A stretch of DNA of 64,000 bases from Boswellia sacra. Its lineage: Eukaryota > Streptophyta > Magnoliopsida > Sapindales > Burseraceae. The notes beneath the pieces were generated by a model. That model saw only the letters and a program-made list of their open reading frames with translations. It made no database searches and was not told the DNA's origin. The DNA is taken from positions 186,001 to 250,000 of the forward strand of contig SNVD02008151.1 in assembly GCA_013180625.2 (NCBI GenBank), in the 5' to 3' direction. Position numbers and translations under genes: made by a program. Positions 55,515 to 64,000 of the stretch are shown here, one piece after another (the stretch's first letter is position 1; each line of letters starts with the position of its first letter).

Positions 55515-56397
55515 AATTGTGATTTAAGTAAGAGACATGTAGCCCTAAGGTTCTTAATGGCAAAAGAATATTGGTGAATGATATGTATACGCACACTTGT
55601 GAAAATATGTGAAATATGTGTGTACGTGTGAGAAATGTGATATATGTGTCCTTAGCATTCCATGCAAATGAAACATGAGTATATATGTATGTGTGGTGAG
55701 AATTGCCTATAAAAAGGCCCTTGAGTGTTGAATGAAATGTAAGTGAGTGGGAACAAGGCAAAGTGGTCTATGAGTAATGAACAAAAACAGGATTGGCACA
55801 GGAGCACAGCGAATTCACGCAAGAGCGTAGGCTTCATGTTGTAATTGTAGTTCAGATAGAAAACTGGCGCCGGAGCGCCAACCTTTTGTGAAATAGGTCT
55901 TTCGGACAGAAACTTGGTGTAACCACGCCAAATAATCTGTGCATGAGCGCGACCTATGAATTTAGGGCACTATTCATTTGCCTTGTAGGAAAAGAAATGG
56001 TTGCTTTTTTATTAAGAAAGGCTTATGAATTATATTTATTTGATTCCATCTTGCATGACTCCACTCTATCTTCACATTTTAGCTACTTACTGAGTATCTT
56101 GCTAACTAAATCTATTGTGTGCCTCAAGTGATCATTAGATTTTGGGATCTAGGAGGATGTTTAGCATAGTGTCGTGAAGTTCCCTTGGCAACCATCGCAT
56201 CGCTGCAACATTTGAAATTTTTGTGGCATTCTTTTGATTCTTTTGATCTAGCAATGTACATAGCATGTACCATGATTGACTATGGGAACTTTGTGTATTT
56301 TGGACACTGTTTCTAATAGAAAGATGATAACTTTCCAATTCTTATGTATGTATGTTTTGTTTAACATTCCGTGTCTTATAGTGTACAGGGTGTTACA
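55515..56397 (+). repeat. Related LTR in opposite orientation, probably solo
   Basis: It ends CAGGGTGTTACA at 56397. Its 3' third (56150-56390) aligns with the reverse complement of 54345-54600, including AAGTTCCCTTGGCAACCAT and TATGGGAACTTTG. TATAAAAAGGCCC at 55707-55719 is a TATA box. The GGCGC words are also shared. No primer site follows. Start is approximate. Confidence 0.6.
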
Positions 56398-59150
56398 CTT
56401 AACCTGATGTGTTCTCAAGAACGGATCTAATGTATATATCCTTAAAAATGAATTTTGCTGAGTACCCACATACAAGTTCTTAGTAACAAAAAATTTTCCT
56501 CTTGTAATTATCAATTCAACAAATATAAGCAATCTGCATCTGGTTCAATAACATTGCTTGAAGTGCTTAAGAAGCATGGCATATCTCTTTATTGCATCTT
56601 TCATGAAATATAACTGCAATATCTGAACAAATGCAGTTATAGGTTATGAATTCAACAAATAACTATTCAAGTAACGATAGTATAAAAGTGAAGAAATATA
56701 AAAAGAAATTGCCAAAAATAGGATTGCAAAATAAAGAAAGAAAATAGAGCTACTATGTTCCAGATTGTTTAAATTAGTAGTCTTGTACTTACAAAATCAG
56801 AATACAAAATTTATACCTAAACTAATATGATAAGTGATGACAATGCTTTGTCATCTGCCGTATCATATACATATTCTAATGAGTTATAGAATATGAGTCT
56901 TTAATACTTTGCTAAATTTATGCTCAGTGGTAGATGATAGTCCCACAAAAATATGAGTCGATTAATGGTAGAATGTGAATCGGTTAACCTCCACACTCAC
57001 GCGATGGAAAATAAGCAGTGTACAAGTACTTTGCAAAAAGCACTTCAATATATAAATTATAAAACAGTTGATCTAGGGATATTTTTTTAAATGACCCCTT
57101 TTAGAGCCAAATTTTTAAATAGACCTCATTTCAATTTTATGTACATGTAACCCTTTTTCAATGTAAAAAGGCATAAATATCCTTTTAAGCTTATAAATGT
57201 GAGAACTTTATAAGAATATCACCATTTTTTGCACGACCCAGTTGTGTTACTAGAATGATTAGGTCATGCAAAAAAGTGAAATTCAGAATTTTACGCAACT
57301 GGGTCTCGCAATTTGCATCAACAGGTCATGTAGTGAATGAGAACTTTATAAGAATATCACTATAGTCGTGCAAAAGTGTGAAATTTGGAATTTTGCATGA
57401 TGCAGTATTTGTGAACAATATAAAAATATCAATATTTTTTGCACAACCCATTCATGCATGAATTATCAACAATATTAAATTCACACTATTGCTTTGGTAT
57501 TTTTATAATTCTTAAGGATATTTAAGTACTTTCACTTGATAAGAAGCATTAGAAATAGTTATATTACAAAATGGGGTTAGATGTGGGAAGTGGGTGTTGG
57601 AGGGGGTTATTTGTTGAAAATTTGCCGTTGATGTACCAAAACAAGAATACTTCTAAATATATCAAAGATCAAATTTTTCATATTAGAATTAAGATTTATT
57701 GTGTTTAAAGGACTTGCTCTATAGGTTCACGAGATAATTAGTATTCTCCTTGGTTGTAATCTAATATTAACATGCTTGTATACCAACCATCCTTGAACCG
57801 TGCCATACGCTTTCCTTATTTGTATTGGTGCCTAAGAATAATTGCTTTTTGCTTGGGCTTCTGATCTCTTATTATATGGAAGAGAATTGTTGTCTAAGCC
57901 TTTATGTCTATTGCCTTTGTCCCTAGCTATTGGGCTTTAGCCCTTTATTCCAATTGGTCTAAGGTGCTTCTGAGATTGGTTGATTTTATTTTACACTTAT
58001 TTTTATCTATTTTATATTCAACTCCTTCTTTATATCTCATAAGATCACATTTCAAATTTAAATGCCAGTAAAATTCTATTAAAAGTATAATAAACATTGA
58101 ATTGAGTTGGATTGCTAGGCAAAAATTTTGATTTTTTTGCAATTTTTTTTCGAAACTCCCTTACCTATGCCTCAGAGTTATGTTATCTCTTAATTAAATA
58201 TTTTATCTCTCAAACTCCATTTATTGTTTCTCATTTTCTCTTTCCCAATTCAAGTCAAGCTCCATTTCTCTTTTTCCCTCTCTCTCTCTCTCTAATTTGT
58301 AAATTACTTAGATTTATTTTTTAGATTTGGTGATTGTTGGAATTTAGATAAATTTTAGTTGAAAAAAAAAATTGTCTTCCCCTGTAATTTGACTCTATTC
58401 CTCACTAGTCATCAACTGGTTGACTTATTTTTACCCAAATTTTCCTATACATATTCAGTTACTAAAAAAAAAAAAAAACGTCTTAACCAAATCTGAAAAT
58501 TTCCTTTTTACTCAATACACTCACCCCTTATGTCACTTATGGAATCATTCTCCCATACAAGCTTATTCATTTAAAGGTTTTTTTTCCCTTTTTGGTTTAA
58601 AGTCTAAGTTTGGGAAAAAGATAAGGTACTATGCCGAATGTGTAAAAATCGTAAACAAGTATATAAAAGTCGTATATGAGTGAATAAAAGTTGTAAAGTT
58701 ATAAATGAATAAATAAAAATTGTAAACACAATTTTTATTCACTCATTTACATTTTTAATACATTTAGCACAGTTGTTGTACCGGTACAGCAGCTGCAATG
58801 CAGTAGTACTCCTAAGTTTAACTTATTACAATCATTATGATATTTTACAATGTTTGATTTTATTGACTCAAGTCATTAAGATATTTTACAATGTTTGGCT
58901 TTATTACCGCAAAGCTAGCTCCTAGATAAATTATCAAGATTGGGAAAGCAAAAGAATGTAGTTTTTAACTAAATCTAAAAAATCTGAATAACTATTTTTA
59001 ACATAGTCCTCAATGTAAAGCAATGTTGAATGCACAAACTTTATAGATCTCCACCCAAGCTGTTGGCATATGAACTCTCAGTTAGATATATTTAAATCTA
59101 TTCGCACCAAACCCTCATGCTGACCTGTCCATCCATTGCTTAAAGATGGA
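56398..59150. other. AT-rich DNA without recognisable genes
   Basis: I see no coding region. Present are a roughly 140-bp imperfect repeat with TGAGAACTTTATAAGAATATCAC at about 57200 and 57340, a (CT)n tract at 58279-58294, and a foldback at 58703-58749 flanked by GTAAA/TAAAAGT repeats (58640-58700) that looks like part of a MITE. Nothing else stands out. Confidence 0.5.
58703..58749. repeat. Foldback (inverted repeat), MITE-like
   Basis: TAAATGAATAAATAAAAATTG is inverted as CAATTTTTATTCACTCATTTA, separated by a short TAAACA loop. Surrounding sequence has repeated GTAAA..ATGAGTGAATAAAAG motifs. It could be the core of a small non-autonomous DNA element. Its ends and target duplication were not resolved. 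Confidence 0.5.
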
Positions 59151-59155
59151 AATTA

Positions 59156-59703
59156 TGCTTATTAGAAGGTTAAAATGAAGATCTTTATAAAATCCCTTGA
59201 TGATAAAGTCTGGACAAGTGTTGTTTATAGTTGGACACCACCAAAAATAATAAACGAAGATGGAGAATGAGTCTAAAACCTAAAAATGAATAGATTGAGG
59301 CAAAGTACAAACTATCAAGTTGAAACTCTAAAGGAATCAATGTCATTTTTAGTGCTATCAATATCCAACAATTTGGGTTAATCTCAAAGTGCACAACCAC
59401 AAAACAGGCATGGGATATTCTCCAAGTAAAGCACGAAAGTATAGAGAAGGTAAAAGACTCTAAAATTCTTACCCTAACTTTAAAGTTTGAAAATCTTGTT
59501 ATGCATGAGGATGAGTCAATAAGTAATTTTCATACTCGATTCTGTGAAAGAACAAATGCTTCTTACATGCTTGGTGATGAGTTTCTTAGGGATAAAATTG
59601 TATGAAAGATCTTTAGATCTTTATCAAATAAATTTCAGCCTAAGGTTATAGCTATGGAAGAAAGCCATAACATGAAGACAATGAAAGTTGATGAACTACT
59701 TGG
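59156..59703 (+). pseudogene. Copia gag fragment (different family), cut by Athila-2
   Basis: Readable pieces: IFIKSLDDKVWTSVVYSW near 59178, AINIQQFGLISKCTTTKQAW near 59355, ILQVKHESIEKVKDSKIL near 59418, ENLVMHEDESISNFHTRF, FLRDKIV, then RSLSNKFQPKVIAMEESHNM and KVDELLG, ending exactly at the Athila-2 LTR. This is the UBN2-type gag core of a copia element but distinct from Copia-A/B. Stops at 59256-59280 and 59606 show decay. It gives a firm left boundary for Athila-2. Confidence 0.8.
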
Positions 59704-61086
59704 TGACACATCCGAAAAAGGATTGTCTCCCAAGTATAGGAGTGTCAAAGTAATAAACCCGGTGAGACCGGGGTCGATCCACGAGGAAGGGAATTTAAGC
59801 GCTACAAACTTTAAAGTAAGCAATATGATGTGGATGATTTAAAGAGATGACAAGATAATATCAACAAATATAAATGAGAACAAGTGCGTAAATAATAAAT
59901 GAGAATCACACAAGAGAAATTAACACAATAATAATGAAAGCTAAGGTTAGGGGATCTGCCTTTGATATTTCAAATAAGAATAAACAACCCGTTTTAGTTA
60001 TATGAATTATATTTGCTTCGTTACCAATATTTATACCACTTCTTGTAAATGGGTTCAAGCATCCAATGTGCCAATCTCCATATGTCTACAACAAATCAAG
60101 ATTCCTAACTAGATTCGTGTCGGTAAAAAAGAACCATACGACAACTAGAAAGGATCCAAGCATTTGATGTGTCAAGGATTGTCTACAATGGATCAAGACC
60201 TCCACTTTACGAGTGGTGTCAAGATTGATTAAGAAAATAAATATAAATCATATAAACAACATAAGATTATGATTGTTAAGCACATATTAAGGGTTAGAGA
60301 ATCCTTACTCTCATATCAAGGGTTTCACCCTTTCACCTTAGTAAGAGAGAAATTAAAAAGACATTATAAGAGAAAGAAAACAAAATGCAAGAAAAAGGAA
60401 ATTCATTAATAACATTAAAACAAGAGAGAAATACAATACAAGATCCCAGCAAAGGCCAAGATGATCCAGCCAAGGCCAAGATGATCCTAATGGGTCACAA
60501 GGCACCTCTATTTATAGATACATTCAGGGGCAAACTTGTCAAATTACAAAGGAATAGTTGTCAAATGTTAGGTGAACTAACTTTGACCATTGGGATCATT
60601 AGGTGCACCACTTTGACCACCGATTTTGACATTGAAATATTGAGCATTTTAATCACATGTCTTCATGAAAGTTGTAGATATTTCTCCTAGCTTTCTATAA
60701 CATATTGATTTGTACAATTAGGATACGTATTTTGAGAGATATGGTCCAAATACTGAGACCTAGTCAGACTGGGTCGAAACTACAGATGGGTTCACTTCAA
60801 GCCCATTTTTGGTCCAATAAGAGCCCGAATTTGACGATGCTTCTGAAATACAATCTTGTAGATAATTTAATCAGATTTCCAAAACATTAAGAATTGCACC
60901 ATTCTGATCTATAAATAGAGAGTTATGCCTATTTTACCAAACCTGTAACAAAACCAGAATTAAGAGGAAGTTAATTCCAAAGATGCGAAGACTACAAATA
61001 TGCTTAAGTTGAGGAATTTAATGACACTATTAATGCAATATGATGAACTGAGCTCTTATTAAACATACATATTTAAGTGTTCATCA
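59704..61086 (-). repeat. Athila-2 3' LTR (minus strand)
   Basis: On the minus strand it starts TGATGAACACTTAAATATG at 61086 and ends GGATGTGTCA at 59704. Near its end is the GTGGATCGACCCCGGTCTCA block (reverse of 59761-59780), common in Athila-type LTR tails. The copia gag frame stops exactly at 59703. No extended similarity with the Athila-1 LTR is evident by eye. Confidence 0.75.
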
Positions 61087-62441
61087 CACCCCCCAACTAG
61101 CTTATTGCTAGTCCCTAGCAATTAAAGCGTTATTATTTAGAAGTGATTTATAGAATTTTACATCCAAGGTGGTCATTATTGCACTCTCATTGATTTTATC
61201 CAAATAAACAAACTCTCGACCAATTATTATTATTATTATTTTTTTTTATGTCTCATGTACCCTTCAGTCAAGATATCTATAAACCTTATTTTTGTGCTCA
61301 GTCAACACATGACTATGGGGCTTATTAGAAAGAAACCATATCGGTTCTAATATTTGTTAAGGCTAACAACCTTAGGTAAGGGGCATTCATTCATTATATA
61401 TATATATATATTTTATATATATTATTTTCTCTCTTTTTTTTTTTTTAAGGAATGCATCTTTAACCCATGTAGCGAGCCTTAGGCTAATGACTCCCAGACC
61501 AGTTGGCCTTAGGGCATTAGGTGTTAAGACACCTCTTCGAGCTTAACGACTCGGGTTGCCGATGCTTTATTTTTACTTAGAAACTTGTGGATATTGCAAT
61601 GTTCAATCCCATTAAGCTTTTTCCTTAATCCATGTAGCGAGCTTTGGGCCAATAGCTCCCAAACCAGTTGGTCTTAGGGTATTAGGTGTTGGGGCACCCC
61701 TCGGGCTTAATTGCTCGAATTAAGGAGGCTACGAGACCAAGCTTATCCACAATTGCTCTCTTCTTCTTTTTTTTTCACTTTTTTTTTTTTTTAACTTTCC
61801 CCTTCCTTTGTGTTGTTATCCTAAACAAAACAAAAGAACTCAATATTACAACATTTCATTTTGCCACCCACAATCATGCATCAAGGTATGTGTGTGTGTG
61901 TGAAGAAAGGTTCATGGATACTTGCTTAATGAGTACATAAGCACACAATTTTTTTAAATGATAAGGTTGTGAGAGTTCATAGATTTGAATAATTCAAAGT
62001 GAAATGAATAAGACCTCCTTGTTATAAAATTCAAAAATCAAGACTAAATAATATCAGGTTAGCTAAAATGAGTTCACAAAATCAAAATAAAATGACAAAT
62101 TGGTTAGAATGGGTTTCAAGAGTTCAAACTGGTCCCTCCCTACTCTGCCATTCCTGACCTAGAATGCGTCTCAAGAGGATTTGAACTCCTTACACCGCAC
62201 TCTGAATCTAATTACTAACTCGCTTTTTTTTTTGCAAGAAAAAAGAAAATTCAAGACACACTTATGTCTACTATCCTTCCCCCCCAACCAAATGAAACAT
62301 TGTCCTCAATGTTTAAATGTAGGGAGATAAAGTATAGGAGACATTACCTGAAGCTTCTGTTATTCAAGAGAGATGACCTGAAAGACTTATAAAATAACAT
62401 GCCAAAAATAAAATAAAATAAAATAAAGGACAAGAAAAAAA
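61087..62441 (-). other. Athila-2 3' non-coding region
   Basis: Non-coding. It has a C-rich polypurine-tract complement (61087-61095), an imperfect 165-bp direct repeat starting CATGTAGCGAGC at 61466 and 61631, a (TA)n run (61398-61428), T-rich tracts, one GAATGCGTCTCAAG (62163-62176), and ACATTGTCCTCAATG at 62298-62312. The counterpart Athila-1 region is 33562-35563. Confidence 0.7.
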
Positions 62442-63091
62442 TTACAAACGGAGATTCAGATCCAATTTGCACTTTTTATTTTGCCCTCCTGCCCAATTAA
62501 TTTGAGTACTAGCTGGGTCAGGTTCATACTCAACTTCTTGTAATTTGTCAAGTAACTCACCAGCAGAAGTGGCAGAAACAAGGATCTTTCTCGCTGAATG
62601 AGGGATAAAATTTTGTTCCACAGCTGCATCAACAAAACTTATCAAAGGATCAAAGAAATTTTTAACATTCAACAAACCTATGGGTTTTTTATGGAGATTC
62701 AGTTGGGCCCAAGAGGCAATTTGAAAAATTTCTTCAAGAGTGCCAAGCCACCTGGTAAAGCAATAAAGGCATCTGAATTGATGAGCATATGTGCCATGCA
62801 TTCATGCATAGAGGAGACCTGTAACTCCGTCCCAACCATTTTTTCAACGATGCTTTCTATGGCCAAAGCTTTAGGAATAACTCCTAAAACTTGACTACCT
62901 TCTACATGTGCAGCTGTTGACACACAACCCATTAACCCGAGGCTACCTCCCCCATAAACCACATGAATCTTTCTTTCAGCCAGTAGCCTACCAAGATAGT
63001 TTGCTACTTCTACAAACTCCTCACTTTTACCCGGTCGAGATCCGCAGAATACACATATCCTTTGGATTCGACGTTGTGAAGTTCCCTCCAT
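62442..63091 (-). pseudogene. LOG-like: LOG-type cytokinin nucleotide phosphoribohydrolase, Athila-2 copy, one frameshift
   Basis: The ATG at 63091 opens MEGTSQRRIQRICVFCGSRPG. VFCGS (residues 14-18), VYGGGSLGLMG (45-55), VIPKALA and ALPGG (111-115) are LOG landmarks. A one-base loss near 62750, inside the PGGxGTxxE catalytic motif, shifts frame. The C-terminal part continues at 62442-62745 with GTLEEIFQIASWAQLNLHKKPIGLLN and SARKILVSATSAGELLDKL, and has a longer basic tail (KKCKLDLNLRL) than plant LOGs. Intronless, roughly 215 residues overall, normal for the family. The position after MHE, usually Arg, is Cys here. It lies downstream of CRP on the same strand, 315 bp apart. Confidence 0.9.
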
Positions 63092-63405
63092 GTCTATGCA
63101 ACTCTCTAACTATGTGTGAAGAAGAGAACAAGACATGTGGTATTTATGGAGTGTAAAAAGGTATGCTAATGATGATATCTATCTAGGTAGCTCGGTTGTT
63201 TGTTGAAAAAGTTTATAATAATGCATAAAAATTCAAAAGATGACAAAATAAAACACCATAAGTCAAACAAAAGATACAAATAAAAAAAGACAGCTATGAG
63301 GTATTAAAATTCAAAAATGATGGCATGCATGCATATGTACAGGTAGTTGTGACTGTAGCTCACATCTTCCTCTGGTTTTACGTCCAGAAACGGCTTAAAC
63401 ACCTT

Positions 63406-63954
63406 CTATGAGTTGGGGATATGCTTCCCATCCAGTTTTCTTATAAACTGGCAAACAGGGTCGTTTTGAGTCAGATTCCCAAGACTATAGCGTTCCTGCT
63501 CATCTCGGAATTGTGTCCATAAATTAAAAATTTCACGCTGCACAAGTCCACAAGAATGCGTCTCAAGATTCGTTCGGATATCATCCAAAGACTCCTTACT
63601 CAGTCCATTCTTGATGAACTATAGTTTATCCTCTCGATTGTTAGACAAATATTCCAAGGAGCGGCAACGCTGGTTACAAGTCCATCTTGCACATCTGGGG
63701 CAAACTTGTAACCTTTTCGCTCTTCGCTTTTTGGCGTAAGAGCTTTTTCCCATACCTGACATGTGAGACATAAGATTATCTGAAAATTCATAGGAAAATC
63801 GAACCTTGGCTTCAATTAACCATCTTACTTCGATAAGCATACCCTTACACATCAACATCCTTAGTCTTTCTGCACGAGCTTTGTAAATTTTAAGCAAATC
63901 ATTTGGAGGAAGAGAGGTAAAATGTTTGTGCAGATTTGAAAGAATGGTATCCAT
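63406..63954 (-). pseudogene. Cysteine-rich basic protein (CRP), Athila-2 copy, one in-frame stop
   Basis: The ATG at 63954 opens MDTILSNLHKHFTSLPPN. A single TAG at 63619-63621 interrupts an otherwise open frame to 63406, about 181 residues. Features: helix-like N-terminus with RAERLRML, VRWLIEAKVRF (43-53), basic patch KKRRAKR at 75-81, Cys at 85, 88, 93 and 97 (C-x2-C-x4-C-x3-C, probably zinc-binding), then a conserved C-terminal domain with HSCGLVQREIFNLWTQFRDE and NDPVCQFIRKLDGKHIPNS. The order basic patch then Cys4 resembles the nucleic-acid-binding proteins of carla/allexi-type plant RNA viruses. That is a resemblance by eye, and a plant or retroelement-specific family is possible. Confidence 0.72.
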
Positions 63955-64000
63955 GCGAGAAAAGAAAGGAAAATGAATGCAAGGTGAGCAACAGTTTTTA

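Larger units (their letters stand above)
59704..64000 (-). mobile_element. Athila-2: 3' half of an Athila-like element with CRP-LOG cassette (minus strand)
   Basis: Read from 64000 down to 59704: CRP gene, LOG gene, a 3' region with TTGAGGACAATGTTTC (reverse of 62294-62309), a GACTAGCAATAAGC block (reverse of 61101-61114) and GTTGGGGGGTG before an LTR of about 1383 bp. Colinear with Athila-1 from 31807 to 35563 but with a different LTR sequence. Gag, pol and the 5' LTR would lie beyond 64000. Inserted in a copia gag. Confidence 0.8.

Noticed and set aside
61398..61428. (TA)n run as an origin or promoter
   Set aside because: Simple repeat in the Athila-2 3' region; no supporting elements.
1..64000. 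tRNA genes suggested by the CGACCCCGGT and GGTTCGATCC-like words
   Set aside because: The matches are parts of LTR tails and primer sites; no cloverleaf could be built around them.

Overview
This window is plant (eudicot-like) nuclear DNA: AT-rich, intergenic and built almost entirely of nested LTR retrotransposons with one CACTA DNA transposon. I find no intact host gene, no rRNA or tRNA gene and no CRISPR array. Coding remnants carry many stops and frameshifts, so most entries are pseudogenes. Organism and lineage names rest on motifs and primer binding sites read by eye.

Layout. (1) 1-6076: a decayed Tat-lineage Ty3/gypsy pol (RT, RNase H, second RNase H, integrase), split by a solo LTR at 3117-5412. 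(2) 6445-17266: a pile of related Tat-type LTRs and leaders. It includes a minus-strand solo LTR (8235-12199, target duplication CTCAT) that itself contains a nested plus-strand LTR (9777-11707), then LTR+leader units at 12836 and 15350. (3) 17282-24357: Copia-A, a complete but internally deleted Ty1/copia element with 1.84-kb LTRs and target duplication CATCC. (4) 24358-27822: Tat gag, protease and the start of pol. (5) 27823-41016: Athila-1, an Athila/Calypso-type Ty3/gypsy element with a tRNA-Asp primer site. It has lost most of gag and nearly all of pol. Its 3' LTR is split by a 4-kb CACTA element (35697-39738, target duplication GGA) that carries host gene fragments. (6) 41017-42222 and 49962-55506: a minus-strand Ty3/gypsy element, interrupted by Copia-B (42223-49961). 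(7) 55515-56397: a related LTR in the opposite orientation, followed by unassigned AT-rich DNA and a copia gag fragment. (8) 59704-64000: the 3' part of a second Athila-like element, Athila-2, on the minus strand and running off the window.

The main discovery candidate is a two-gene cassette found in both Athila-like elements, in the same order and orientation, between pol and the 3' LTR where an env-like ORF usually sits. The first gene encodes a basic, cysteine-rich protein of about 180 residues whose basic patch plus zinc-finger arrangement resembles the small nucleic-acid-binding proteins of carla/allexi-type plant RNA viruses. The second encodes an intronless LONELY GUY (LOG) protein, the enzyme family that releases active cytokinin from its nucleotide. 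The two elements have clearly different LTRs, yet the cassette proteins and parts of the spacer are conserved. Both copies here are broken by small lesions. A retrotransposon lineage carrying a possible silencing-suppressor/RNA-binding gene and a hormone-activating enzyme would be unusual.

The window also contains two perfect 38-bp Nextera mate-pair junction adapters (18536-18573 and 23854-23891) inside Copia-A LTR repeats. These are library artefacts and show that the repeat arrays there are not reliably assembled.
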